A stretch of DNA of 64,000 nucleotides from Oegoconia quadripuncta. Lineage: Eukaryota > Arthropoda > Insecta > Lepidoptera > Autostichidae. The stretch is from contig OX438760.1 of the NCBI GenBank assembly GCA_949316235.1, forward strand, positions 3,102,501 to 3,166,500. The letters are read 5' to 3'. This document shows, in pieces, positions 24,634 through 37,600 of this stretch; position 1 is the first letter of the stretch; every line of letters starts with the position of its first letter. Under the pieces are notes generated by a model. It was not told the origin of the DNA, ran no database searches, and was given only the letters and a program-made list of their open reading frames with translations. The translations under genes and the position numbers were made by a program.

Positions 24634-25883
24634 GCCTACTAGGATATAATTCTATCTTAGCCAGTAAACTGGCACAAGTTGCAATAAATTCTATGTGCCC
24701 GATTGAAAGTAAAAATGTTTAGGACATGTGCTGTGTAAACGACAAGTTTTCTAGTGTGAAGAGGCATTACAGCATTCTTTACGTATGGTCTTTAAAATGA
24801 TGTCGAATAGCGACTCACAAGATTGAAAAAAATCATTTATGTTCGAACATTCAAATTGCAGTTGTAGGATATATTTTCTATATAACTTATAATGTATTCA
24901 TGCCTGATAATACATTTGTCGTATCTATTATATATTATCCTTAATGAAAAGCAATTAAAATCGGTTCTCGTGTTCGGAAATTGAATGCTAAACACCCTTA
25001 AGGGGCGTTATCCACCTGAGTGGGGCAGCCAATTGTAGGAGAGGACATATTAAATTGAAACGAATTCATTGGCTGACAATGCCATAGACGTATAAGTAGT
25101 AGACCAAACATTCATATAGTCAATATATAGCTTTATTGAGGCTCAGAATTGCAGGGCGAAGATACTAATGAAGTTATGGTTTCGAAATGGAAATATGAGA
25201 AACTAACTAAGGGACTAAGTAACAATGTTACAAAGCTCAAAATACATTTTTTACAATATTAATGCCAGTAGTCGTAGGTAATTGACGACGACGTGCACGT
25301 TAAAAGTTTAAGGACCTACATTGGGACATGTTTGTTTTAATGTGAGATTAATAAAAAAAAATCGATAAAAAAATATAATGTTTTTTTAAGCTGATTATGA
25401 ACACATTTTTCTCAGTGCACGTATGTATGTCTATCCTATCGAACATGTTTTCCTTCACATTTGCAGGGTCTTGCTGGAAGAAATCTCTTTTTAGAGATAA
25501 GCTAGTGCCTTTTGTACATCCTATATCTAGTATGTATTTGACCTTTATGTGTACTCGTGTGCAATAAATTATAAAATAAAAATAAAAAAATAATGTTGCG
25601 TTTGGTCGCAGGCTCTAAATAAAATTCTGTCTCCGACCCGATATATCCCTTCGGTTACATTTTTGTATATTTTATGAATAGTTACGAATATTCTGATACT
25701 AGAATCTGCGTTCGGAATTCTGAGCCACAACAAATTTTGAAGCTGATAAGGCAGACAACTATAATCGCTTTTTAGACGTTTCCTTAATCGTCAAAGCTTA
25801 ATCGTGGGTAATAATTTTGTATGGAAACTGATCACGTTAAATAAACCTAATGTTCGGTCTACTTCGAGATTTAAGTCTGTGGT

Positions 25884-26318
25884 AGTGATGCGCGACTCCA
25901 AATAGTTCGAATATTCGAGTTATTAGCTACTCATTTGCCAAACGATTATACGATAATAGGTCGAGTATTAGAATCATTCGGAGTCGCGCTTATTTTCGGT
26001 CTCTAAATTGTAAGTCTGTGGTAGTGATACGCGATTATGTTTCTAACATTCGACTTATTAGCAACTACCAATTTGGCCATTCGACTGGCAAACTATTAGT
26101 ATAGTAATGTCCATATTCGAACGACGACCACTAATTACCTAATTATCTACATGTACAAGAATATGTAGGATTAATTCATCATTCGCTTAATTCTACCAGA
26201 CTCCGATCGAGTCGATTCGGATATATTCGATGAATGAAAATTCCACCTCAAAGGCAAATGATTCGAATCGCAGTCGAATGATTAAGTATTAGGATTATTT
26301 GAAGTCGCGCATTGTTAG
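25884..26318. mobile_element. MITE pair with GTAGTGATGCGCGACTCC termini
   Basis: GTAGTGATGCGCGACTCC at 25884 pairs with GGAGTCGCGC at 25979. A second diverged copy starts GTAGTGATACGCGA at 26024 and ends GAAGTCGCGCATTGTT at 26318. The interior is rich in ATTCGA words. Confidence 0.45.
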
Positions 26319-27902
26319 CCTGTGGACAAAGGAGTTTCCGCCCGCTTTGGTGGATACAAAGTCACTTACTGTTACATAATTTAAACTAACAAAGTTTTCT
26401 GTCACTTCAGAGACATTTGAAGCAGTGACTTGAGGTAACTGTGTGCTGTTTGGTATTCTCAGAGTGAACAATATTACCGTAACACCACTCTTTGACTAAT
26501 ATTGAATGGCGTGTCTAATATAAAGGCTTCGGTCTTGTGTGGTTTGATTTTGACCAATTGAAAACCAACATACACTAAAACATTACACAAAGTCCTATTA
26601 GTGTCAATCCATTGAATACGTGATTGAGTAGCTCCGAAATATTCCATATTACAATATATGGTTATAAAAATAATTAAAAAAAATCACGCAACCAATCCGA
26701 AAAGTACCGCTCCACCACTCAAATAATTTTTGACATAATAAAGGCCTGGACACACTTAATTATGCCTTGGGACACACAGAGTTGACCTTCTATGTTACTA
26801 ACAGTCGCAGTCGATTTGTAATTTGAACTTTGTATTATCGGTATGGATAGGTACTGAATGCGCATGAATGAACCACAGCATTTTATTTATTTATCACTTT
26901 ATTGTACACACGTATAACAAACACTTACATACAAAGGCGAACTCATATCTATAAGCTATCTATAAAATTTACACATATATTCAAACAATATATAACATAA
27001 GTACTGTTCTTTACACGTCTTACACTCTTGCAATTCGTTTTTATTTTCCATTTAATTTTAAACCATTTCCTGATCTGTTTCTAACACAATTCTTTTATGT
27101 AGTTACTGTCCGAAATCAGTATACCTATAAGTATCCAGTATGATGATTCGTGAATGCCGTGTCACTGCCAAAGTCGGGTTGCAATCCACTTGAGCACTAT
27201 GCTCGTGCCGCTCCTACCACTAAAACAAGGATCCGCAAGTACGAGATACCAATACGACGGCAGAACTCTGCCATGTGTAGCTTTGACGACCATCTCGTTT
27301 CTACACATAATACGAAAAGGGATGCATACAAGCGCTCAAGTGGAATTCTACCCGCATTAGTATAATCTCCATCAGTTTTCTTTTTTGTAATATATAAGTA
27401 ACAAAGGATGATCTGACAATGCCACATAGAATCTTCAGTGCTCATAATGGTGGACTGAATCTAGTAAAATTAATAAGTAACTGATTGAGATTGTTCTCTT
27501 TACCGTTCACTTACAGAGCGGCGATTTCCTTTCTATTTCTTAGCATTATTCACTAGAACAGTCTACAACAATATGACCTTACTTTCTTTTAAATGTAGCA
27601 CGGGCCATGTCTACCACCATTGATTTATTGCAAACACCGCATAACTATATAGCTTTTATTATAATGCAAAACTCAAAATATATAAATTGCAAAAAAATAT
27701 GGGGAAATAATTTCTTCGTAACCTCATTCGGTGAATTTTTATACAGACTATAGTAAAAAATACGTTCATTTGCACAGGATTTTCATGTTGCGTTTGTATG
27801 GAATAGCTCTCGCGAGCATGCGTTATTGTCGTAAATTTGAGACATTTAATTCACTGCAATTTAAAGAATATCTTCCTTTGTGCTTATTATAACACAAATT
27901 AC

Positions 27903-28219
27903 AACCACCTCCGTGGCCCAATGTAAATATAGGGTTTACGAATTGGAGGTCGCGGGTTCGATCCCCAGCGAGGTACATATTTAGTACTCGGTTTGGGTGA
28001 TGGTAGGGCATTTTAAATGTCCGCCTGGCTGGCTACCACCATCTTATCTAAGTCTGCCGCCAAACAGCAATGTTAATATCATTCTTGTATTCAGGTTATC
28101 AGAGATAATATAACCAGTCCCCCAAATAAGATGAGTTCCGTGTGAGCTTTCGCCCTCATCTTCACTTAACATCAGGTGTGATTAAGGTCAACTGCTAACT
28201 CGTTGTGCATAAAAAAAAA
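27903..28219 (+). repeat. SINE family 1, full length
   Basis: Head CCACCTCCGTGGCCCAATG, B box GGTTCGATCCC, tail CATCAGGTGTGATTAAGGTC and A-run. Confidence 0.88.
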
Positions 28220-29398
28220 CTGTGCGAAGCCTGTTACTAGATTATCCAAACCTGGATTTGTTGCCCAACTGATCGTGTAACTAGCAAGCAAACATTGCAT
28301 CAGACTTGAAGGGTCATATTGTCGTAGGCTACCTACTTGTATACCTGTGTGTACTCACGTGTGTTTTCCACCATTTCCAACAGTTAAACGTCCCGTATCG
28401 ACGCGCCCGCATACCGCCGCCGACTTGCATGGGTTCCCGCACCATACATGCCTGATCTCGCTCTGTTGACGGTCCAGCCTTAGTATGGGAAAGGGACGAG
28501 TGCAGCTCTGATGATGCGCTTTGAAACTCTTGTTTCGACGGGAAATATTCGCTTGAGCATTCGCTAGGTAAAATTAAACCTTAAGAGCTCCCTAAATGTC
28601 ATGCTGTCACTTTCATGTCGTTGACTTTCAAAGCGACGGAATGGTTTTAACGGGCCTTTCAAATTAAGAAGCTTATTACGTATCCGTTCGTACGGTACTT
28701 TAGACCAAAAAAACATCTTGGAGTTGCAAACGGCGTTGGGTGAAGGAGTGACATGTCTATTTCTGTATATTTCGAAAGGTGAATCTTGGATGTTGTCAAG
28801 TATTCGCCTAAACGCTCATATTTCATATTTTCCTGACCCCCCCGTTTGGGAATAAGATCGTGACTTCATGTATGTATCGTTGCATCGTCCATTCCAAATC
28901 AGAAATTTTATAAATAACTGCTCGAATGCTCATTTCCCGCGAATATTTCCTGAGGACACTGAATTATTTTCATGATTACAATGAGACAGTTTATAATATT
29001 GTATTTAGAAGGACTGGATTTAGCTAAGGCTTTTCTCATGGACAGCTGTAAAAATAACACTGACGTCACCACAAATCACTGTTCTCTCTCGCTCTGAGAG
29101 AAGAGCAAAACTAAATTACACTTCCAAACCGTTGATACATTTGCTTCTAAAATAGTTTTAAAAATCATCGATCGTAGTCCTTCTGAATAGTTTCAACCAA
29201 TATTATTTACCAACTTTTTGATGTCATTACAATGTTTATCAACATTGGCAACACCCTCAACAGAGCGAACGATTTCAGTTTGTTTTTCTTTTGTACAAAT
29301 TTTTGGAAAATGTGTGCGAAACTTTTAAGAAAATCAAGTATTATTTTACCATTCTGTATCCCCCGCTCTCTTGGTTTAAGTTGGTTAGGAAATATTCG

Positions 29399-29713
29399 TG
29401 TCGATTCGGATGTACAACGAACTAACTAAATTTAAATTATATGTATCCTTTCTAACCACTAATACATGAAAAGGACGACATATAATTAAGTCCTGTCAAA
29501 TTAAGTAAAAGGATCAAAACAAGCACTTCTTTATCAATATTAGGTGTACACCTAGCGACGTCACGATTAAAATACTATGGAGCGACTTGTTTTGACAGCT
29601 CTTAACTTAATTTGACAGGCCTTAATTTATAGTCGTCCCTATCATGTTAATAGTGTTAGAAAAGGATGTATCTTCTTTAAATTTAGTTAGTTCGTTGTAC
29701 ATCCGAATCAACA
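29399..29713. mobile_element. Fold-back MITE
   Basis: TGTCGATTCGGATGTACAACGAACTAACTAAATTT is mirrored at 29680-29713. A further inner match (AAAGGAT / ATCCTTT) extends the arms to about 60 bp. Confidence 0.75.
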
Positions 29714-32700
29714 CCATTGTAAGGTTTGTCGAAGGCTCGCTGCCTGATTAGTAGGGCTAGTGCTGTCTTTATAATGACACGAGTTTCTTTTACTCGCATA
29801 AAGCATGAGCGTGACAACAGACATAACAAATGTTGAGACTTGCTGGGCTGGAGTTCTATTCCTGCGGACATTGGCATTGAGTACCATGTGTACATGCTTT
29901 CGTCCTTGGGCAGCGAGCCTTTTATAATGGTATAATTAATGTTACATTTGTAAGGTCGATTAGACAATTGCTGGAACGATTGCTCAGCATGGGATCATAA
30001 CGACCACCCTCTTTGCACACTAGGAGGTTATAAAACTACTTTTTTTATCAATATGTACACGTAAGGAATACGGTAAGGTTACATCATAAATATCATTGTC
30101 CGTTGCACTTGTCAAAATACTTAAGAAATATTGACAAAAGAATGAACTTTACTGATCATTGCTTTTATTGACCTTTTCGTGCCTGATTTATGGTCGCTCT
30201 GAGCTAAGCATTTTTTAACATTATGATTGTATTCTGTGTCATTTTCAAAAAGATATGGCATATAAATGTTCCAATTATAAGGAATTTCTTTAAAGCATTT
30301 AAAATTATGTAATCCAAAAATCACTTGACAACTTAGTGTGTGAAGATTGTTTCAATTAAAACGATGACAAGTCTCCAAAAGGAGTTTGTACTTATTAATA
30401 TGCTATATCAACGGCAATCTAGCAGGTTCTTTATATTATTTGTTATTTATAAAATCAGTTATCGGCTCTCGGACTGTGGGCGCAGATTTAAATGTGGACG
30501 GATGCCTCTTGTACGGAGTGATTAATAAATAGTTTGTATGAATGTGCGACTGCTATCCGTACGCTTGTGTTGCATTAAATATCCAAGTCTAATTGTAAGG
30601 TTTTGGGGGAGTCAATACTGATATGTATTGTTAGGACGATTTCACAGTAGCGCTCAGTCGCCGCCGACATGCGGACCTAAAGATCTAAGTCTTTATCTTC
30701 TTTAATTATCTTTATTGTGACCACAATTGTTACAGAAATACGTAATGAATTCTTGTCTACTTCGCTATTGATAAAATTTGACAGCTGCCAATCAAGTTCA
30801 ATTGAATTTTGATAACCAGCGTGATTGCGGAAGATGCTGTCAATTTCGAACCACACGCTTTAGATTCAAGTTAGTGTTATCATTTTCTAATTGCGAGCAC
30901 AGAAAAAGGACGACATGTAATTTTGTTTATTCGTCATGCATGTCTTATTCTAAATTCTATTTTAAGATAAAAGTGACGCGACTAAAATGACATGTTTTCT
31001 CTGTTTTCTCGTAATCAGGATAACTTTAGCTTAAGTTTAGTTTTATGCGCGGGGCATAGTGTCACCGGTTCTAAATATTGCAATAAACATATTCGCCTAT
31101 CAGCGCTGACTCAGCGTGACTATGAAATCACACTTTGGTGTCGATCCTACGAAACCCTTCTCTACACTAAAACTAATCTGGTTAGAAATAATGTCATGCC
31201 ATCTCTGTCTTCCTGGAATGATAAGAACGTAATAGCACTACACTAAAATTAGTTTTAATTTAGACAAGAATTCACACCATTAATAGTTATAAATAGAATT
31301 TTATGTCAATAACAAAGATGCGTTTAGTCGCTAACAACTGACTGCGTCGATGATAAATTATTGGATTTATGCATCGACCCCGAAAACTAATTCCAAATAC
31401 ATGACAGTATTGAACCCCTCCCCACTGTATTCGCAGTTAAAGTAATTTAATGTAATGACATTTCGAGATGTAATATGTAATGATAATATTAATTCGTAAA
31501 GAATAAAACTCCATATTAAAAATAAGTAATAATCGTAAAATGAGGAATATTGTAAAACAACGCGTATTATGTCGACAGAACAAAAGGTAACGGGGTGCAT
31601 TCACATCCGCCGTATCGTAACTATTATCGTGATACGTATCGCATTCGTGTAAGTCACGTGCCGTGATACGAGATACGGTTAATGTGAAAGCGCCTTTGTA
31701 TCTAAGTACCCGTCCCCTATTGATGGACACAGATTAGGGTCTTAAAAATAAATGCAACGTAAACGCTTCAGCAGCTCTGCTAAACACTTGCGTTTATAAA
31801 ATGTTTGTACACGGGCGGATTTTAATCGCCTACGACTGCCGAGATGTGCAAATTAACTAACGAATTCGTAGACGCCTGCATCGATTAGAATTAGTTTACT
31901 GCGACCTCATTGTTAACCGTCGATTGTGAGATTGTGATGTATTATTATCATTCGTCATGAATGAAGCAATATTGGGCATGATTTTGGGCAATAAATTCAA
32001 CCCGCGCCTGTAATATGTAACTCGTTAGATAAATAATAAGATATAAAAAAGTTAAAGCGGTAAATTAAAATGTTATGGAAGTGAGTGACTGTGTAGTCGT
32101 ATACTATTCGATGTAATGCATTTAGTAATCTTTACAATAAGACTATGAAATATTAATCTTAGATTCGAACAGCCAGTGAAGCGTATCACTGTAAGTATAC
32201 AGTAGGTTAATATTTAAGGTTATTAATTCGATAGCATTACTAGCGTATCGTCATTTTAATAACGATTTTTTAATATATTTAATATGTATAATGGTTTTTG
32301 TACCCGTAAACCAGGTGACGTATTTTATCGGTAGTCGATAGATGATAATTCTAATGTTATTGTAGACCGACGATAGACGTCGCTAGTACGGTCGTGTGGC
32401 GGTTTAAAAACGCTCGTGTACAAGTGGCTCCACCGATAGTGTATACCAAATGAGATCGGGAGACAGATTTTTGAATCGATAGAACTTTTATTTAAATAAT
32501 ACATTATATTACATTTATACATTAGTTTTTTTGCCACGCTATATGATGCCCATAAATCTCGCGTCCAATTGTGGGAGAACTCTCACTGTGAACTTTCATA
32601 ACACCTGCAGAGAAGCTTCCATCGGGTCACGATCTGTGGGGTTATTGTGTAAATCCATCGATATCGTCATCGATCGATTATTCTGACCTGTGATTGGTTG

Positions 32701-32789
32701 GCCCATCGCTTGCTTGACAATTAAACGGTTTCTCATTGGTCAACGTTATCGATGACAATATCGCTAAAGTTATAGAATGCGGCTGGAGT

Positions 32790-33005
32790 GGCCCGTATGG
32801 TAGTCACTCAAAAGACTGCGTATCAGTCGGTAGATGCCGAAAGAACATGTCCAAATGGGGCATTTTCTATGATGCTTCGATCCTACAGACAATGCTGTAC
32901 GCGTGGTCACATTCTGGTCCTCCAGAATTTGATGTTTTTGCCATCGACTCGCTAAGCAGAATATATTATAGTGGTCAACTAAATTCCATAGTTTTCTACT
33001 GACAA
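32790..33005. mobile_element. DNA element related to 3070-3830
   Basis: CAGTCGGTAGATGCCGAAAGAACATGTCCAA and GATGTTTTTGCCATCGACTCGC recur near 3090, 3790 and (reversed) 18990. Confidence 0.4.
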
Positions 33006-33538
33006 ATTGAATCATATGAAATTTAAAAAAAGACTTGTTCTGACTGAAAATAATAGTTCTCTAAGTAAAGTTTTTGAGATTAGGCGTGGCTTTGTGTAAG
33101 ACTAGACACAGAATTTTTCCGAGAATGTTCCACCCAGTGTCTTATAGTAAGACTAATGGGCTATAACGGAAATTGTTTAAAATATTCCTGATTCTAACGA
33201 TTCAAAAACTTCTCCGGCACGAACTCGTCAGAGATATGTTTTGGTCAGTTTTATTTATGCCCACTGTATGTTAGACTGTGTAGCGCGCGGCCTCGGCCAG
33301 CGCCGGATCAATGATTCGCCGATGTATGAACAAGAGAATTGTATATTAATTTCGTAAATAAAGTACTTTCTGAATATTTGTATGTTTTATTCATTACTCG
33401 AAGCACTTCGGCGCAGTCCCGTTCGTTATTCGTTTTCGATTAGCGAATTTTAGCAATGTCTGGCGTGGTGTCCTTAGATGGATGACCACTAGTGGCTAAA
33501 ATACCATGAATATAATGTCATACTCATGATTTAGTAGG

Positions 33539-33725
33539 TTTTTTTTATGCACAACTGGTTGGTAAGCCTCAATCACACCTGAAGTTAAGTGAAGATGAGG
33601 CCGAATGTGGAAAGCGTACTGACCCGGAAACCCCAACACATTTGGGGGACTGGCTATCTTATCTCTGACAACCGGAACACAACAATGCTATAAACATTGC
33701 TGCTTGGCGGCAGATTTAGATAAGT
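33539..33725 (-). repeat. SINE family 1, head missing
   Basis: Tail and body present to TTAGATAAG; the tRNA-like head is absent. Confidence 0.8.
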
Positions 33726-33805
33726 ATGCATTTTGATTTCTGTTTTTAAAGTCAGAAATAGGATGATGGGCCATATATTATCTATGGCGCGTTTAAACAT
33801 AATAC

Positions 33806-34338
33806 AGGGTGAAATTTAATTCGTGTAATTCCTGTTTACTGGCGACTCCACTCCTGATTGGGCACACTCAAAAAAAATTCGATTAGTGGGACATCGTGGT
33901 GGACCACGGTTCCGGAGCGTTATAAGTATACCCATACAAAATACCTAAACTATTCTGAAACCACTTTTTAGTATAACAATTTTCGGCTGGTGACTCCACT
34001 CGTGTTTACGAACATCTTTCCAAAGCTAATTCAGCCGAAAATTGTTGCAGAGTTATTATTTTTTAGCTATTCTTTCGATTGGCATCATAAAAGTAGGGTG
34101 TTTTTTTTTTCACATTTAAGTCGGTTCGATTCCCAGCCGAAGCAAGTAAGGACTTGCATACTAAAAGTGGTATCAGAATGGTTTACTTTCCATAGAAAGT
34201 TAGATACCACTTTTAGTACCCATAGGTAATCGAAATGTTTTTCATCGAATTCGACTATGGGTCATCGGAGAAAGTTTTTCGTAATGAGTGGCGTCACCAG
34301 TTAATGGGAATTACACGAATTCCAATTCACCCCGTATA
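33806..34338. mobile_element. TIR element (ATTCGTGTAATTCC termini)
   Basis: Left CAGGGTGAAATTTAATTCGTGTAATTCC, right GGGAATTACACGAATTCCAATTCACCCCG. Same family as 6217-7086, here without the LINE insert. No ORF. Confidence 0.65.
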
Positions 34339-34553
34339 TTTTGCCATAGAATTAGATATATTTTCAGATTTTTAATCAAACCGAGGGGTGCAGAAGGTGA
34401 CTATCATCGCCCCATTCCGAATACGGTTTTTTACCGAGCAGTCTTACCAGTAGTACTACCTTGTATTGAGAGTGAGTCTCAGTCTTAAGAGGCTCTTCCT
34501 TGAGAACAATGGAAAACGCAAGTGCAATAAATGCCTGATATTTTGTAAGTACG

Positions 34554-34559
34554 TTTATT
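34554..34559 (-). terminator. Polyadenylation signal of the OR gene
   Basis: AATAAA on the minus strand, 38 bp downstream of the OR stop codon. Use is inferred from position. Confidence 0.6.
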
Positions 34560-34596
34560 TGTAAGTGATTTCTATGCGTTTCACTTTTACGTAGTC

Positions 34597-34656
34597 TTAA
34601 CGTTTTTCTTTCACGTTGACTAGCAGCGTGTAATACGAAAATGAAGTCTTGAATAT
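34597..34656 (-). CDS. OR exon 7 (residues 440-458 and stop)
   Basis: 60 bp after acceptor CATTTTGCAG. It encodes IFKTSFSYYTLL plus a short basic tail and TAA. This is the canonical K-S-Y-x-L end of insect ORs. Confidence 0.9.
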   Translation of the reverse strand: MFKTSFSYYTLLVNVKEKR

Positions 34657-37600
34657 CTGCAAAATGAGAACATTAAATCATTTGGTAAGTCAAATACCAT
34701 TAAGTGTGTCAGCCCACGACCAACTTTTGGTAGGAGCGATAATCGGACCGATTTTTTCCTCAATACTTTTATTACCGATATTGTGACCGATTTTTTGTAG
34801 GACGTGAGTGTTGAAATTGCAATCAGTACGTTCCATTTTTCTCCTACAAAAAATCGGTTACCGATTGGTCAGCCGTGGGTGGGAAGCCTTAGGCTGGGAA
34901 CATACGTCAGATTGTTTACGATTTTATGACCTAGGTACCTATTGTTTTTCTTAAGGCATAACATACGTAAGTCAAAGATAAGGCGGAATGTAGATAAGTG
35001 TGGAAAGGACTAGCATAGCTCTTAAATTGAAGAGTGGATACCAACATTAATGAAAGTGCGCAAGTCCATGGGAAGGAACCGGCCTGCGCGGATGACCACC
35101 GGCCGCCTGTTAGCCAACAACACGTTGAGTAGCATCATGCGCGGGCGCACACCCATCATCGGCCATGCACATTGGTACGCCGCTGTCGATACTCGTTCCG
35201 CCTGAAATAGGTAGGTAATGGGGAGGTTTATAATTTCGTCGGCGTGATTAATATGTCTTAGTACCTAAGTCGATTACACCTTTCTAGTAGGTATTATAAT
35301 TGAGCTTCTGAGCTAAGCCTGGGACAGACAGACGGACAAGGGCACCCTAAAAAAGGATAAAAGTCAACGTGAGTAAAACGAAAGGTACAATATTTGAGAG
35401 AGGTACGGATTGCAGTATTTTGATAAATGAAGAAAAAGAGGAGCAAGTGTATGAGTTCGTGTATTTGGGTTCACTGTTATGAACGAAACTATGAGAAGGA
35501 TTTTTTTTATGCCCGACGGGTTCGTACTTGACCTCAATCACACCTGATGTTAAGTGAAGATGAGGTCGAAGGTGGAAGCGTACTAACCCAGAAACCCCAA
35601 CACATTTGGGGGACTGGCTATCTTCTCTCTGACAACCGGAACACAACAATGCTATTAACATTGCTGCTTGGCGGTAGATTTAGATAAGATGGTGGTAGCT
35701 AGCCAGGCGGACATTTAAAATGCCCTACCACCAACCAAATCGAGTACTTAAACATGTCCCCGCTGGGGATTGAACGCGCGACCTGCGAATCGTAAACCCA
35801 ATGTTGTTTACATTGACCCACGGAGGCGGTTAAAGGATATCGAAAGAAGAGTGAATGCCGGAAAACACGTAAACGGAGCACTGCATGCCTTAATGAGAAG
35901 CCAGGTGTCCAATTGGATGTTCATGTTTCGGTGCTGGTTCCCACACTGATTTACGGGAATGAATACTGCCTATCAAAAATGTTATGCTAAGCTATCAAAA
36001 ATGTTAAGTACCTAATCCTTATGCTAAGTATCTACGTATACGGTTGTTGGGGGACACCTATTAGTATGCTATGGCAGAAGAATAATTAAAGTAGAAATAA
36101 ATACAGTAGAAATGAGATCATTGAGAAGTATGAGTGGGGTGATTTTGACAAATAGAACCAGGAATAAGAAGACATAGTGACAAAAAATTAAAAATGTATG
36201 CTGGCATGGCTCGGACATGTGGAGAGGATGAATGAAAGAAGACTTACGAAAGAGATATACTCGTACCTACGAAGCGAATTTTTTTTTTTTTTTTTATGCA
36301 TAACGGGTTGGTACTTGACCTCAATCACACCTGATGTTAAGTGAAGATGAGGTCGAAGATGGAAGCGTACTGACCCGGAAACCCCAACACATTTGGGGGA
36401 CTGGCTATCTTATCTCTGACAACCGGAACACGACAATGCTATTAACATTGCAGCTTGGCGGCAGATTTTAATAAGATGGTGGTTGCTATTAACATTGCAG
36501 CTTGGCGGCAGATTTAGATAAGATGGTGGTAGCTAGCCAGGCGGACATTTAAAATGCCCTACCACCAACCAAACCGAGTACTTAAACATGTACCCCGCTG
36601 GGGATCGAACCCGCGACCTCCGAATCGTAAACCCAATGTTGTTTACATTGAGCCACTGAGGCGGTTATGAGGCGAATGTGGATATAGTAGGACAAGATCA
36701 TCAGAAGGCCGTTTAGTATAAGAGTGAATGAAACAAAAGTGGTGTGTCAGGATCGTAGCTAGTGGAAGTCTGTGGTTTCTGCCTACCCCAAACAAATCAA
36801 AGGGAAACAGGCGTGACTTTATGTGAATGTAATTTATTGTCAAATTGCTTAACTATCTATTTTTAATAATACTAAATTGCTTTACCTGTAAAATTATTTC
36901 GTTGCCGAAATAACAGTACAAAAATATGTCCAGAGATGCTGCTGCTAAGTACTCCACTGTGATCATGTTAAATTTCTGTAACAAAGAATTAACTCACCTA
37001 ATTCAACTTTTAATACACTACCTACAATCTTAAAGGTCGGCAACAAGGATATTTGGATGGAGATCATGTTATTATGTCAACACCTTCCAAAAAGAACTCA
37101 ATAAAAGTTTACCTAACTGTACAGCATCTGGGAAGTCCTTCTACCTAGTCGACAATTCTACAAAGTCTGAGGATAAGTCTTCAATCAGTGCATTTTACCT
37201 CATAACTACAATTGCTCTTAAAACCGCCACAGATAATACTTGAAGCATTTGCTGAAGACCGGAAATAAGAATTAACAAGCATGGCAAGTTTCCATAAAAA
37301 GAATAAGCTAGCTACCTATACCTACGTATGAGAGTATGTGACCCCAGCAAGACCACCATAAAAGTTCAATTGCTAAAATTTTGTGCTCATTAATTAGGAG
37401 TCGATCTCTTATGGTGATGGGCTCACGGACACTGAAGAAAGGTCTAAAAAACATGTCTAGCTTATCAGATTCCGAATTTGTTTATACCTTCCTTATTATC
37501 TCGTATTTTCTTTGACTGTGCCCAAACAGTTGTGACCGTAACGCTATGATTTTCTCTAAGCAGTATTTAATATTTAAAAACAAAATGTAGCTTACTAAGC

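Larger units (their letters stand above)
23343..34550. other. Intergenic stretch between PP1 and the OR gene
   Basis: Apart from the repeats listed, 24640-25880, 26320-27900, 28220-29398, 29714-32790 and 33010-33538 hold no ORF with recognisable motifs, no tRNA and no convincing exon. Overlapping short frames on both strands are random. Confidence 0.5.
35345..36840 (+). pseudogene. RTE-type LINE fragment split by two SINEs, in OR intron 5
   Basis: Plus-strand pieces: YEFVYLGSLL near 35448-35480; RRVNAGKHVNGALHALMRSQ and VLVPTLIYGNE (35844-35965); LAWLGHVERMNER (36200-36238). They are separated by SINEs at 35502 and 36280. Frames are broken by stops. Spelling matches RTE-type reverse transcriptase C-termini. 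Confidence 0.65.
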
